Shown: positions 25,801 through 40,800 of the stretch, piece by piece
Numbering within the stretch: the stretch's first letter is position 1
Layout of the letters: every line of letters begins with the position of its first letter
Assembly: GCA_023055355.1 (NCBI GenBank)
Contig: JALJCS010000004.1
Span: 24,030,744 to 24,094,743, forward strand
Direction of reading: 5' to 3'
Length of the DNA: 64,000 nt
DNA from: Agelaius tricolor
Taxonomy: Eukaryota; Chordata; Aves; Passeriformes; Icteridae
Translations under genes and position numbers: made by a program
Notes under the pieces: model-generated
Told to the model about the DNA's origin: nothing
The model's database searches: none
The model's input: the letters and a program-made list of their open reading frames with translations, nothing else

Positions 25801-28800
25801 AGTAGAATACACAGGCTGATCAGGCACTGAAAGCTTAGATCAAAATGTATAGCTGAACTAACATGTTAGCCACAGCTAGAACCATCTTCCATACATTTGG
25901 CTATGTCATGTGCTTGGTTTTTTTTTATGCTTTGGCTTCAACAAAATCCCTGAGACAGTGAGTTTTACAGTTTTATCCTGTGCTTTGTTTGACAACGACA
26001 ATATCCCTCTTTGTTTGCTTTAAATTGCCTGACAATTTCAATGTGTCTTCTATGAGGCTTCTACCTGAGTGAATATTTTTATTTCACTTTCTCTCTGGTC
26101 TTTAATCAGGCAGTACCATATCCTCCCTGTCTTCTTTCAGACATTTTTAAGCTAAAGTTCATATATGAGCATAAGTCTATCACTCTGCTCATCCTTGTGC
26201 CCTTTCTCTGAAGATTTTATTTAACTGTTTGAAAGCTGGGGAGCCCAGAACCAGCTGTCAGGTTTAAGTCGTAACACCATAAAAGACTGACAGTTGTACA
26301 ATTGTCTTCTCTTTTTTTTTTTTTTTTTTTTTATTTTCTTAAGGGTTCTTGCTATCCTACTTATTCTGTTTTACTGTCAGAAGGCATTTTTCTCATGCTT
26401 TCAGAGTATCATGTAACATGAATTCATGATGTTTTTGCTGCTTAGTAATACCTTTTTTAAAGCTCATCTGACAGTGTACAGCACCTCAGTGCGGTTAAAA
26501 ATGAGGATGAGTTGTTTTCTCACATTTTCCCTAGCCTGCACTTCTTGGCTCTCAATTCCATTTACTGTTTTATTCCCTAGTCCCTCAGTGTCATGAGTCC
26601 TTTCTGCAGTTCTTGTAGCCAGTTACAGATTTAACTCTCCTAAATCATCTGGTATTGTCTGCAGCTTTTTCCACCTCGTTATTTGCCTGCATTTCCTACT
26701 AGAAGTAATATTATTTATTATTTATGGATATGAGAAACAGCACATATCTCAGCACATATTCTTTTGGAGAATCTTTTGTGGTTATTCTTCACTGAAAAAC
26801 TGACCATTTGTTCCTGTCCTTTTTTTCCTGAACTTCGAGTTCTGTAGTGTGTCATGAAAGGATGACACCCCTTTTTTTCTTGGGTTATTTTGTTTCTTTA
26901 TTGGCCGGTAGGAAATTTTTCAGTAGTATTTTGGAAGATCCAAATAAAATACTTGCTTGTCCTTCTCTGCATCTTATTGAGTTATTTAAGAACTTTACTT
27001 AACTTAAAACAATTTTGTACAAAAAATGTCATGCTTTGCAAACATTGTTTTTTCCCCACTGTATTATGTTATTAGTCTCTTGGAATTAGACTCTTTCAGG
27101 TACAGGCAAACCATCCAGATGGAGAAGAGTTACTTATCAGTCAGTATAAAATTTTGTATTTATTCAAGAAAACAAAAGTTTTCAAAAGTTTAAGGTTTCA
27201 GTGGTGTAGCTTCAGACTGATTATCAGAGCAGTTATCAAGATGTTAAAGTCAATTAAATAGAGAACTAAACATTCAGAAAGTACTTCCTCAGTAATTCCC
27301 TGACGTGAAATACTATGTACTGAGGAAGTTACTTAAATTAGGTATTTTTCAAGTAGTCTGACATGCTTCAGACTGTTACAGTGAAGTGGAATGACTGTGA
27401 GAAGCTAAATCAAGGGAGTATGTCAAGAAAGAAGCTGTAAAAATTTTAAAAACAAATTTACAGAATTTCCTCTGAGAGATGCTGAAACAAGGACTGCCAG
27501 AGAGTGCTTTTTCCCTGCTTTAGGTCTGTGCCTAATGGAGAACCTAATGCTTTGTATGCTGGCTTCAGGGAAGTCAAGAACAGAATGGGCCCCAGAAAGG
27601 CTTAATGTGCTGATGATACTGAGATAACCACACACTGCAGCAAAGTGCTTCAAACTAGTAATTGAAAGATGGTCCTCCTCCTGCAGAGAATAGCAAATTA
27701 GCTGGGGAAATTATCCTTCTAAATGATATGTCATCTTCAGCAGTTGACAGTATTTGGGAAAAAACCCCAAACGCTCTAAAAATTGAAGTTATTTTATTCC
27801 CTTGCTGATACAAGAAAAGAGACCAGAATGCTGTACCTATGTTACACCTGGCAGGGTACACACTGGACAAATGGGGTATTATGACCCCAGACAGGCGTGC
27901 CCAAATAAATACTGGACTGTTTTACTGGACATTTTCCAGTCTGAGGAAAAGATAACTGAGGGCCAGGCCCTTGACCAGGGAGATGCCCTTGAGAATAGCA
28001 AAAAGGCTTTTAAGGCACTGCTTTGATAGATATGAAAAATGAATGTTGTGCTTGTTTCTGAGGCACAGAAGTTCAAAGAACAGTTAGTGATGATGGCATG
28101 ACTTGAGTAGATTTATGCGACCACAGTTTAAAAACAAGCTGAGTCACTTACATGCTTTTTCATAGTGCCTCTTATTTTCCTATCTGGAGGTCTTTTATCA
28201 ATGATAGGCAGTGGTTACTTTGAAAATAGTATTTGATTTAGTTGGAATAGTTTTGGCTTTACAGGAGGTGAGAAACACTACAGAATTGAAGCAGAAGTTA
28301 TTTTCAGAAACTGCTGAACATCTCCAAACTGAGGAGTAAAAAAGCTTTTAAACATTTAGACAGGGAGGCAAGTCTTACCGTCTCATGTGTCTTCTGTGCA
28401 TTCATCCAGCAGCACACAAGGGACTTGACTACACTTAGCTAGGCACTTATGCTATGTAAGACTTAAAGAGTATGAGTAATGATATTGACTCCAGTTGGAA
28501 AACTCAGATATAGAAGCTGTACATACACCAAAAATGGTTGCAGAATCAGAGTATTATGGCTGATTAACATTTTATTACTTAAATCTGTCAGAAGAAATCA
28601 TGCAGCAGCAGCTATGGAGTCAGTATTTATTAGTAATAAGGAAAAAAGAGTAAACATTGCACCAGCATTATTCTGAGGTAAATTTTTAAACAAAGCAATG
28701 TTATGAGCAGTTACAGTAATATTGAAAGTCTGTTTTTTGTTATCATGCTACAGTTTCAAGTGGATTACTCCTTTCTTTTATGGGTACCACATAATCAGAA

Positions 28801-31800
28801 ATATTTCTTAACTGGTAAAGAATTCAGGGAATCATAAGAAAATTATTTAAAGAATTCATGTCCAAGAAAAAAAAAATGAACCAAACAAAAAACTTGATTA
28901 AATTACTGCTGCACTGAGACATGAGAGCTGTCTGGATCTATGAGGTTGCTAGAAGCAATGCAAAGAAAAGAAGGAATCGTTCGTTCACATACATGGGTAT
29001 AAATATGTAATTGCAAAACAGTCAGCAGAAGCTTAATAAAGAGTATATTTCCAGAAATTAAGTCTGTTTGCATGGAAGACAGTTTCCCAGAGGAGTGAGA
29101 GAAGGCCTCTGCATATAAGCAAACCAAAATAAAATCTGAATTGGAGGAACATATGTAAAACTGCTTTAAAAAGCAACATGTAATTGTAAGGAAAATATAT
29201 TGGGTAATTTAATAGCCTTTTACCATTCCTACTAAAGTCAGACAGACTACAAACGTGGCAGAAATTGAGAATTAAAGATGCTTTCCCCCCATGGATTTTC
29301 ATGCTTTGGGATGATAGAAACAGCATTTTTAAACAATTACCTACATACCTTGTTTTTCTTCTGTCTCTGGTGCAGTGTTAGGTGAAGCATGCCATATTGG
29401 TAATGGTTAGGTCAAATTCTGTCCTGGTTAGCTTTTGCAATGTTGAATCATTGCATTTGTAGCTGACATACGTTACATTTTGTTCTACACCCAAATAAAT
29501 TCCAAAGGCATTTCAGTGCAGTGGGGTTTGGTATTTCCTAGGGTATCACACAACTATTAAAGTGTGGCCATGATTCTGCTGTGCTAGATTACATGCAAAT
29601 ACTTAATTAAAAAATCGGTTCAGTTTCTATCTTAGGGGTCTGTTGGATGTACTAGATTGAGGAGATAAATCCAAAGTAGTAGTATGGTAGTAATAGTTGG
29701 TTTTATGTTTCCTAACCTATTAGTTAGCATTTCAGCAAATGGCAGTTTTGCATAGGAATTAGAAAAAACAGAGAGTTGCTGATGCTTGGGAACATATTTT
29801 TAAGCATAAGGACAGCATCACAGAAAAAGGAAATCTGACTACTCTTTCCGTTCCTCTGCTATAGACCGCTTGAAGATAAAACTTAGTGTTTCATTATTGA
29901 ATAGGAAACGATAGACGAAGCAGAGAAGGATTTAAAAAGGCTTCAAGATGTTGTTGAGGCATTTTCTTGAACGTGTTGGAGCGAGGAGGGTGGGAAGAGG
30001 GAGGTCTGTATAGGCAGAGTCAGACTCAGGATAGGAGGGGAAGGCTTTCCACAGCATGACTGTGGAAGCTGGTAGGTTACTTCTGCTGAAACCAAATAAT
30101 GTTTATGTGATTAAACCATCAGGTCATGATAGCCAGAGTGTTAGCTCTGAGGGTAGGTAGGAAAGGCAGGAAAGGTTAATGAGCTAAACAGGCCTGCAGG
30201 ACTTTGCAGTAGATAAGTAGTGTCTAAACTGAATATGATGTCAGGATTACAGGCTGGAGTTATAGGTAGGATACTTTCATGAGTTCCCTATATATTTGTG
30301 ATTTATGCTCCTCTGAGAGAGAGTTATAGTAAAAGGAGAAGGAGTAAAACCTCAGCTTTAATCATGCTCGGGTGGACTGTATGATTGTGTTTATGCTGGG
30401 AAGGTGTGAATAGGTGTGGGATTTTAGTTTGGAAAGGGCAGGACTAGAGCAGCATGGAAGTCCTATTTGCCAGCCTGGAGTCCTGAGGGAGATCAGGCTT
30501 AGGATTTAAATGACTTCATAACATTCCTATTATATTCTTTTTCTTGAAAGAAGGGAGTCCGTTCCAAAAAACAGTTAAACAGGTCCTTAACAAACAGTTA
30601 GTATATCACTTGTTCTAACAAGGTCCAAATAGATGGTGGCACAGTAAGGACAGAGGATGGACAGTGAAAAGACAAGGAAGATTTCAGAAAATGATGACAT
30701 CTTGAGGACGTCAGATAGTTCTCCTTCCCTGTTTACTGAATCATTTGACTGTAACTGAATAATGTGTAATAGGCCTAATAGACCTAATGCACTGGCCCAG
30801 TTCCATCTTGCACAGTCATAACCTCCTTCTGTACATTTCCTTCTAGCTGTAATGTATTAATCTTAAGCCTCCTTATAACAAATTCTGTCTAGAACACAGT
30901 TTGACTTTGCAGTGTACCTGTTTTGTACTACTTTATGATTTACCTTTATGATATTTAGTTCTACTTTGGAAATTTTGATCTTGCTATATTTTGATTGCAA
31001 TAATTGTGTTCACATCTGTTTGTAACTGGCACAGTTTTGGTTTTTGGTTTAGTCTTGTGTGTGGAAGTGATGCCGTGTGCAGCCCCTGATGCTAAGTAAC
31101 CAAGTTAGCTGCTAAAGCAGCCCTTGCCTGTGAGACACCATCCTGCTGTAGCAACCTTTTCTGTAATGGTTAATCTCATTGTGCTACATTGTGCTATACA
31201 GCATAAAAAATGATAATTCTCAATAAATACTTCCTTGCACTTGTACGGTAGTGATTGCAAAATCCTTATCAAAGAGGAGTTGGTAGGGAAGAAGAGAATT
31301 CTGAATTGTTTTTTCAGCTACTATCATGCTCTTATAAATCCTGGATATATGTGGAGACAGAATCTGGAGGGCTGCAGAGACAGGCATATTCTGCTTGGTG
31401 AACCTTGTATGCTGATCTGGAGTCAGTGGGATGGGAAAGAGGAAAAATTCCCTTTGATGAGAAGCAGATTTCCTCTGGAATTCTGCTTGGAATGTATTTG
31501 TCATTTTCTGAAGCAGTGATAAATGGTAAACTTTTGAACACTTGCAGGGACAGTCCTAAATATAGACAGTTGGCAAATAACCAGTTGATTAAGCAGCCTT
31601 TCTTTGACTTAGAAAATGTTTCAGCATTCAGTCAAAGTCATTTGCAGGCCTGGCTGTGTTGCAGATGAGTCATATGGAGTACTGTGATGGTTTAACCTGC
31701 TGGAAAAATAAGCTACTGGGTTTGATGATGCCTATATGCAGTCCACATAAGTTTTGTATATGTTTAGTTAGTTTTCTTACAGATAAATCTCTTTGAGGCT

Positions 31801-34800
31801 TTATCCTTAGCAGTCACATTACTTAGAAGAACAAATGTTTTTTTTGTGATATCTTGAGTATTGTGTCTGTAAGAGGGTGTTTAGGACTATATGAAATCTT
31901 GGAAAGGTTAGTCTGAGGGTTCCTGCATGTCTCTTTTACGTGTTTAATTAAGTAAATAGCCATATAAAGTTAAAAGATTGGATACTATTTAACCCCCCAT
32001 TTCACTTCCAGTCTCTATCTAGTTTTGGATTTGGTTCTGTGCTTCTTTGATTTTTTGAATTAAAAAAAAAATTACCTAACATAAAAATGGCAATAACCCA
32101 TTCAATTTAAATAATTGTAGCTCAGAAAACAAACAAAATTTTCTAATTTTGCAAAGATGGACTTGACTGTTCTTTCTCTTGATTTAGTTGAAGTAGGATG
32201 GATGTGCGGTAATTTTTTGACTAGCAAAAGTACTGTAATTCAAGTTCAACTGAATTACAAACTTTTTTAAAATTCAAAATGAATTACTCAGGCTGTGAGG
32301 GGTTTGGAGACTGAATGGTATCACTAGGGCATTCATTGTGGTAAAGAGATGATACACTACTTCTCTACCACCCTAAAGGAAATCTGTGCATTTGTCTCTG
32401 TGACAAGATGGGATTGTAGAGGCTGATGATAGATAACCTATCAGCTGCAAACAGTTTTAAAATTTCGTAACTTGCTACTTTTTAACACAAAATTTATTTT
32501 TTTGTATGGAAGGAAGAGGTATGGGATGTTTTTGTATGATTCTTTGCTTTCTGCATATTCTGAAAGGCAAACTGCATAAACTTACATAAAGGCAGTTCCA
32601 TGCTACTGTGAGGATGCCTTCCCTTCCTTGAAAATTTGATGCATACTAGAACTTCAGCACTGACAGTCTTAGGACAAGAATAAAATGGTTTCATTGATTG
32701 AAGTGGTGTAGCTATGCACTAAAGCCTTCATTCCAGGTGTGAGTGGTGTAGACTGGAATTCTAGTCCTTGAATTCCAAAGACATTTGCTTATATCCAGTT
32801 TAAATCACATGTGAAAATGAATGAAATTCTAATGTTAGCTATTTGTTAACATCTTGAAGATCATTGTGCAGTTTTTACCTGTCACCTTTTGTGCAGTGGA
32901 AGAGGAGTTTCTGAGGCTGGGTCAGAGGTATTTTGCTTGATCTGTCTTGCCAAGTTTGTAGAGTAGTTGTGGTATGGTATGACCCTGTCTCAATGTGAAG
33001 GTGTTGAGCCTTCATTGGAAAAACCAATTAAAGTAGCCACCAACTTCCCACCCTTTCCCCATATGTATATATGTTATAATCTCATGGCCTGAAAAGATCA
33101 TCTGTTTACATATTCTAAGTAAAACAAAAGTTACAGTTGATACAGAAAATGAACTGATCTAAAGAAATATTTTTCTTTAAATTTAGGTAAGTGTGAAGAC
33201 TGAACTCTGCTTGACTAAAAATGCTGGGATCTTGTTTACATTTATACTGGGTAAAACTGAAGAGAGTAGCCTCGTTATGCAAAAATAGAACACTAAATAC
33301 AAAAATGCTCACTTGTAATGTCGACAGCAATAAGCAGGTGAACTTAGGTTCTTGTGTCCTTTTCTCCTCAACTTTGTAGTTCCAAAGGGGCTGAAGTAAT
33401 GAGACACTTATATTTTTATTTTATTTTTCCTTTGCCCTATTTTTTTCTTTCTCCTCATTGTCCTTTCCAAGCACTACAATGCTCAACAGGCAGAACTATG
33501 ATCCTGCCATGTTGCTATTAAGAGTAGAGAAGTGTACAGTGTGTGTGAAATTAGTATAGACTCTCAGTAAATTTCAATGATTTCAGAACACTGCAGTATA
33601 AGTACCTTGTGGTTCTTCATCAGTGCTGGTGATAGTGTAGTCTGTCTTTTCCTTCTGTGCCAACAAATGAGCTACAGATGCGTTTTGTCGTACATCTTAT
33701 GTTTTAGGATAAATTAACCTTTTGGGATGTGATTGTTTCTGAACTGCAACTTTAAGTTCTACCTTACAACATGCTGTCTTTTGCTAAAAACCCAGATCAT
33801 CCTAACTGCTTCTGCATTTTGCTGCACTGAAAAATAAACAAAGATGCTAAACAAGATGTGAAATGACATTCTACATAGTTCTAGCTCTGTTTGCGTGTGT
33901 CCTCCATTGTTAACTGAGTGCTTCATTACTTACCTTCTAAACTAGTTAGAATTTGTTTAAGTCTTTGCATATTTCAAATTTTTAGACCCCAAATCAGTGC
34001 TACTTGATGATGTTGTGGCAAAACCAACCTAGTTACTTGCCCTATTATGTAGTGATTAGAATTTAGCTGCTTTTCTTCCAACCAGATAATAATTACTGAT
34101 ACTGAATTAATAGCAGTCTGTAGGAGCAGAATCTGCTCTCTGCTTCCATAAACCAGAAGTGGATATACATCTATATTTCATATAATTGTTTGAGCCACAG
34201 TAAAATATCAGAAGCTACAGCTGGAGTAGTAATCTGATATGTTCTGTCCAATTTAAAAACTCAGAGGATGATTGAATTCCAGGCATTGTAAGGTGTAAGC
34301 ATCTCTCTGAGATACATGAAAATCTCCGTTACAGATCTATTGCATTGTGAGAATGTGGTGCTCACTTTAAAGCATGGGTTTGGATTTTAATGTTTCCAAA
34401 GTGGCTACATAGATTCTTTAGGAAGAGACTGTATATGATAGTCGAAGAAGGTAAGACTGAGAAAGATGGAAAGGGGCTGCAAGCACTGAGTGTAGTTGTC
34501 CAACCTGGCATCTCAGCCCTAGCAGTTTTCACTTAGTCCACACTATTAAATTACCACTTTCATGTAGGTCACTTGTGCACTCACATTCTCTGTCACTTGG
34601 ACACACAGAGAGAAGCACAAACCCTAGGGAGTCTGTTTCTAGACATTGTTGATACACAAGAAAATTCCTGAGGTGGTGGGGGTAGAGACCTTACTGAATA
34701 AGGCAGGTCAGGTTGGAATCTTTGATATGTATTAGAAACACTGACTTCTTTGGTAAATTTGCACCTCTAAGGGAGGAGGAAACTAGGCTTTCCTTATGCC

Positions 34801-37800
34801 CATATGGCATGCTATAGCTTTTGATTTTCTGACAAACACCGTTAAAGAAATAAAGTACTGTTAATGCTCTATTTTCACTTTGATTTGAAGGAAAGATTTG
34901 AGGGCCTCGAGGGCAAGGCTTCGAAGGAATATCTGAGGTCACTTGGTTTGCTTGGCATGGGGGAAGAGAAGGTTGAAGCAAGACATGGGGTGGTGGCGGG
35001 GGAGCGGCTGATCCCTCTTTGTGAGCAGTGATAGATCACAAGGAAATGCAGTGAACCTGTGCCAGGGGATGTCCAGACTGGACATTAGGAAGGTTCTTTG
35101 CTTAAAGAGAGGGTGCTCAGTCACTAGAACAGGCTTCTCATGGAAGTGTTCATAGCATCAAAGCTTCTCAGAATTCAAGGAGAGTCTGGGTGATGCTCTT
35201 AGTCATCTAGTTTAGTGTCGGGTAGTCCTGCAAGAATCAGGGAGTTGGACTTGATGGTCCCATGAATACCATCCAACTTGAGATATTAAAGGATTTTATG
35301 ATTCTGTGAAATATGGAGAGCTTTTATTTCTTCCTTTGAAACAAAAAGAAGTATTGTAAACAATTTTCTTCAAGCTCTTCCACAAAATCTGAAATAGGTC
35401 TGGTTTCTTTTTGATCATAGTTTGATATACTCTTGCATATATTCAAGCCTAATATTACTAATATTCAAGCCTGAATATTAGTAAGTATGTAATTAACAGA
35501 TAGATTCAGAGCATCACAGATTCTTGAGAAAGCACTTTAAATCAACTGGCTTGTCATTTTTTTAACAGGAAGAGCAGGATAAGCTCCATCCCTCAGAGAT
35601 CCCAGCAGAATACACAGCTGCAGTAGGTGATGGGATGACATTGAGACAGATATAGCTGTAAGACTGTTTATCTTCACATTAAAATATTTAGCCCTCGTGA
35701 TAGACTATTCATCTGTAACAGTCCGGAGAAGCTCAGAAGTGGCATGCTTCCTTACTCAGATGTACCTTTTTTTTTTTTTTTTTTTTTTTTTGAAGAGTAA
35801 ATCTCCACAGCATTTCTTTTGAGGACTCCTTTACACATTGCTGAATGTTTAGAAAGAAACTCATTTTTGTGATAATTTGATGTGAACTAGTTTTGTATGT
35901 GATAGAAGAGCATGTTGTCTGCACTGAGAGTTAGAAACCACTTCTAATAATAAATAAGCAGAAGTCTGTAGAAATAGGTAACAGATGACAGGGCAAAGGA
36001 ATTTCCTTGCACTTTCTGCATCTTTACAGAAATGCTTGGGTACAAGCCCCATTCTCTCCTGTTTGTTAACACTGATTACTGTTTTGAACAAGAATATGGT
36101 GTGACACATTTAAGTTAAGAATAGATGGCTGGAAATTATAGAACCTTATTTGACATGATTGCTGAGTAAGACAGGGTCTAGGCTGGGGACTGAATATACA
36201 CACACAAACCCCCTCCCTCCCCGCCACCCCCCCCCCAACCAAAAAGAACCAACCAAAGAAACCTCCAACCAAAACAAAAAACTCCTGCAAAAATATCCCT
36301 GTACACCTTTCCCCCTCAGAAACAAGAACTCCATAGCAACTAGTAAGTCAAAACTTTGAAAAAGACAGAAGTGAAAGTAGAATGGTAAAATTTATTGGAT
36401 GCAGAAATGTCCTGTTTAGTTTCTGATTCTGTCAAAAGTCTAAATAAACTTGCAAACTTAAATTGAATCATGAAAACTTATTTCCACTATACTCCCAGTC
36501 TTCGCCTGCATTTTTTGGTTACTATTGTTAGTGAGTGTTCCAACTTTACATAATTGCAAATGTTTCTGAGGGAATTGAATTAATATAAATCAATATACAT
36601 GAAGTTTAAAATAGCTCAAACTCATTGAGCTTTAGAAGCTAGGTCTTTTTCCTCGTTAACTCTTACACAAACACCTGCATAATCAGTTGTACTGGGAGGC
36701 CAGAGAGCAATGTAAACCAAGGGAATTAAATGTCAGTTGAAAATAGGGTGCTTCCAGTCACAGAGAGATGAGTTTTCCCCTTTCTCTCATCTCTGGTGCT
36801 CATAGCTTCCCCTGCTGAATGATCTGTGGGAAGAAAAGTTTTTTCTATTGTTTATGAGGAAGACCATGCTGAGCCATAACATTATTTCTGTTTTTGACTG
36901 GGTGGTCTGTCATGCAGCACCTAATATTTTTTCTCCCCTTTCCCTTTCTCCTCTTTTCCTCCTTGAGTTCCAGAATGTTTATACAGAGACTCTGCTGGTT
37001 TAATTTTTGGGTACTGGTCATTCTCTTAGTATCGTCCATCCCCAGATGGATGAAGGAATTACTTAGAGGTGGTATCTGTCTTCTGTATCCTACTGTTTGC
37101 AAAGTATTCCAACGTATCCAAAACTGACAGCAGTTTTTTTCTGAGGTGTTATATATTTATTAAAAATTCTTGTAATTTAAATATTTTGTACTGCATTCTC
37201 TAAATGTTGTTTCTGTGCTGAAGCATTAAAATTCAGCATTTCATGCTGAAAAGAGAATTCCCTTATGAGGAGCCGTTAGGTGTAGGTTTCATTTAAGTAT
37301 GTTATGAACTTTCCTAGTGGTGTACATTTTTAAATAGCATTTGGAGTTTCATCTTATTGTTAAGTATTGCTTTGTATCACATTGACTTCACAGACTGATT
37401 GCCAGCAGAGCAAGAACTGCAGATTTTTTTGCTGATGTTATGTTAAGCATATTACACAGCCCAAATGCTTCACAGCATACCTTTCATAACAAAACAGGTA
37501 ATTTAAGTCATGCTTTTATTAAAACATGTATATATGTTGATTTTGGTAAACCATACAGGCTGGTTTGAACTAAAAAATAAATGAAATTCAAACTTTATTT
37601 TGGTGCTAAATGTGATACTAACTGCTGTAATTGTTAACATCCTAGTTCCTCAAATTAATGGACATCATTACAATGTATTTGTAAGGCTGGCCTTTAAATC
37701 ATAGGAATGTAAAATTCATGTGGTTTCAGTGAGTGTGGATCTCCTCAGACAGGCATAGTAGTCTATTTTTATAAGTAGGCTTCATTCTCAATATTTACTT

Positions 37801-40800
37801 CTCATATATTGCTATGTGTAATAGATGACACAAATCACCAACCCTCTGAGGGTTTCTATAAATTTAAACAGCTTGCTAATGTCTTGTATTCTTGTAGTAG
37901 AATATCTCAAATCTCCTAAGTCAGAATGGTTTCTTATGATATTACATGCTTTTTTTATTCAGAAGTGGCAATATATATGTTCGTGTTTGTATATATGAAC
38001 TCTGTCTACAGCTAGGGATTAAATGTTCAAATATGACTGAATGTAGTTACATTGCCATTGTACCATATCCTCTTTGGCTGATGCTAAGAAAAATTATTGT
38101 TCTACTTAGCTGGTGAAAGAAAGGAAAGAATTACGCTTTGTTTATTTTTAACAGACTTTCCTAATTCCATTAATGGTGAACAGATACCCTTTCAACAGCA
38201 TTACATGGCCAGCATATGCTTCCCAAATAAGGGAAAGGAAGCTACATGTAGTTACTCCATTTGTTCTTTCAGTGAAAAATACTTACATTACACAAAATAC
38301 TGTGTAATTGTCCTCTGATATGCTGAGTAGTATGCAGTTAACTAGGTAGAAATAATAAGCTAAAAATAATACAGACTGGGAGCAGAGAGTGACCTTACAC
38401 TGCAAAGCTGTGAAATCATCACCAGTCTCTAATGTTACCACTGCTCCTGTCCTGACAAATGTTTATCTGGATGCTTGTCAGTATCTCCAAGGGCAGTGAA
38501 TCCCTTTAACATCTTGAACTCATTGATACAGAACACAGGATACAGAGAAATTTTAGTTCACACGTTGTAGCATACTTATGACTGGAAATACTGGAATTGT
38601 CTTATTGACATAGAATGCATGTCTGTGAGTTGGAGTAAGTTGTGTTGCTAGTTGCTGAGATGAGGTTACAACTTTAGGTCCCCTACCAGTGTCCTCAGAG
38701 TTTACCAAGTAGGAAAATCTGAGCCTGGATGCTGTGAACAGCCATGTGCATAGGTATTCATATTGTATATGTCCCTTTTATGGACATAGGGGTTTTGGTT
38801 TTGTTTGTGGGTTTTTTGGTTAATTGTTTTGTTTTGGTTCTTGTTTGTGGTGTATGTTTTTGTTCGTTTGGGTTGGGTTTTTGGGGTTTGGTATGTTCGT
38901 TTGGGTATTTTGTGTGGGTTTTTTGATTGTTTTGGGTTTTTGTTTGTTTGTTAGTTGGTTGAAGGATTTTTTACCCCCACTCCCAAAGACTTAAGACGTG
39001 GGAAGGATGTTGTACCTTGGATATTTTTACATTTGGAATCAGAGTTTAAGCAATTTTGAGCTCTGTGGTTTATTGGAAGTAAGCCAAGCCTGAGAAGAAG
39101 ATTGTTCTTTGCTAGCTTACATACCTCTCCTTTGGATCATTTGTTCTTAACTACAGTAGGCATAGAAATCCGTGGAGATTTCTTTTCCTGACAGTGTCCT
39201 CTTTGATTGAAAACTAAAACCTTGACTGTTGAAGAAAATCTAGCAAGTCCCTCTGTGGGAGAGGACACAGATATCAGTGCTTTTCATAGATTACGAATAC
39301 ATGATAGTGTCTTCAGTGCAAAACTAGGAGATATTGAAAGGTGAAAGTTGAGATATTAATGTAATTTACTTTGTTTGTTGTAACCATATATTTTTTAAGA
39401 TATTTCTTGTCTTCTGAATTAGCTAGGGCAGCAGATTTGCCAGGGATGATGAATTACCCATTTTGGTGTTAAGTAAGAGGATTCAGCAAAAATCATTGAG
39501 AACAATGTCTTAATCAGTCATTAATGTCCCCTCATATGTGAATTTGTCAATTTATATCTCCTGTTTCCTTCTGCTTAATAAAATTTTAGTTAATACATTG
39601 TGAAAATCTTAATGCAAATTAATGAAACTGAGCCAAATCTTAAATTAAAAAACTTTCAATTTGTGTTTGTAGTTCTTATATTCTGTTCATTATCAATTTT
39701 TATTAACTGAAATAGTGTGATAGCCTTAAAAAAGTTTTATAGCTTTATAGTACAAACAGGGCTTTAGTTTTCTTTGTAATTATGCTTCAAATGTTTTTTT
39801 CTAAGATTTTCCATACTTCTAAAGCAGTAATTGATATGCTTACCATAAAGATAATTTCTAATTCTGTATGCTCTCTAATTCTATGGTTCAGCTCTCTATA
39901 CCATATCTCCTAGGAGATGAAATTGAACTACTGTGATAGATAAGAGTTCTTGCAATCAATATCCTGTTTACCATTACTGCAGTTTTCCTTCCATTCAAGG
40001 TGGGGATTTTTTGTAGTTAGTGACAATCTGCCAATAATTCTATATGAGGAAGATTTGTTTATTGTATTGTGGCTCTTGACAGATCTTGGCTGTGCTGGAA
40101 CATTACTTGATGACTGCAGAATTATCTTAATTCCTTTATTTCCTTCCTTTCTACTGCTTGTTCTTGTGCATTAAATTAAAAACATGGCTCAGTGATGCAT
40201 ATGTTCTATGTCAGACAAAGTACTGTGAAATGGAGGTGTGTTTCAGAGGGAAAGTAATAATCTTCATAAATACTGTTTGCACTATCATCATATGTATGTC
40301 AGTTCAAGGTGTCATTGGCACAATACAAGAGTAGTAAGACAGGAGTCTTACCCAGAATATGTGACCTCAAGGTTCTTAATTTCTTTTTGTAATCTTTCTA
40401 ATGAGCACTGTGGTACCTTGTGAAACTTTATCTACTGCAGTGCTGAACTCTGAAGTGGAAGAAGGAATGGGAAATGCAAGTTTGAGCATATTTCCTCCAA
40501 TCTTTCCCAACTTGCCTTGGGAATGAAGTAATCATGATTCTACCTCCCGATTGCTTTTTGCTTTAAAGTGATTGTTATTTCTTCTAGTTATTGTACTATT
40601 TTTACATTGTCAATTGTGATAGGCAATTACGAGGGTTAGATTCACTGTTTCCCCTGATGCACAAAGTTTTCAGAGAAAAACTTATAAGTCCGTGCCTAAA
40701 CTTATTTTTTCCCTGAAAAATCATATATCCTCGGCAGTATTTTAAATGTTTTTCCTGAAACCCAAACATTCCATTTCAGTTTCCTACCTTTTTCTTCTTG

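Noticed and set aside
27423..28076. Cluster of 65-76 codon frames on both strands, considered as a processed pseudogene
   Set aside because: No frame resembles a known protein, and there is no poly(A) tail or flanking duplication.
31220..31668. Overlapping 87-94 codon frames on both strands
   Set aside because: Mutual shadows with no recognisable domain. Conservation data would be needed to say more.
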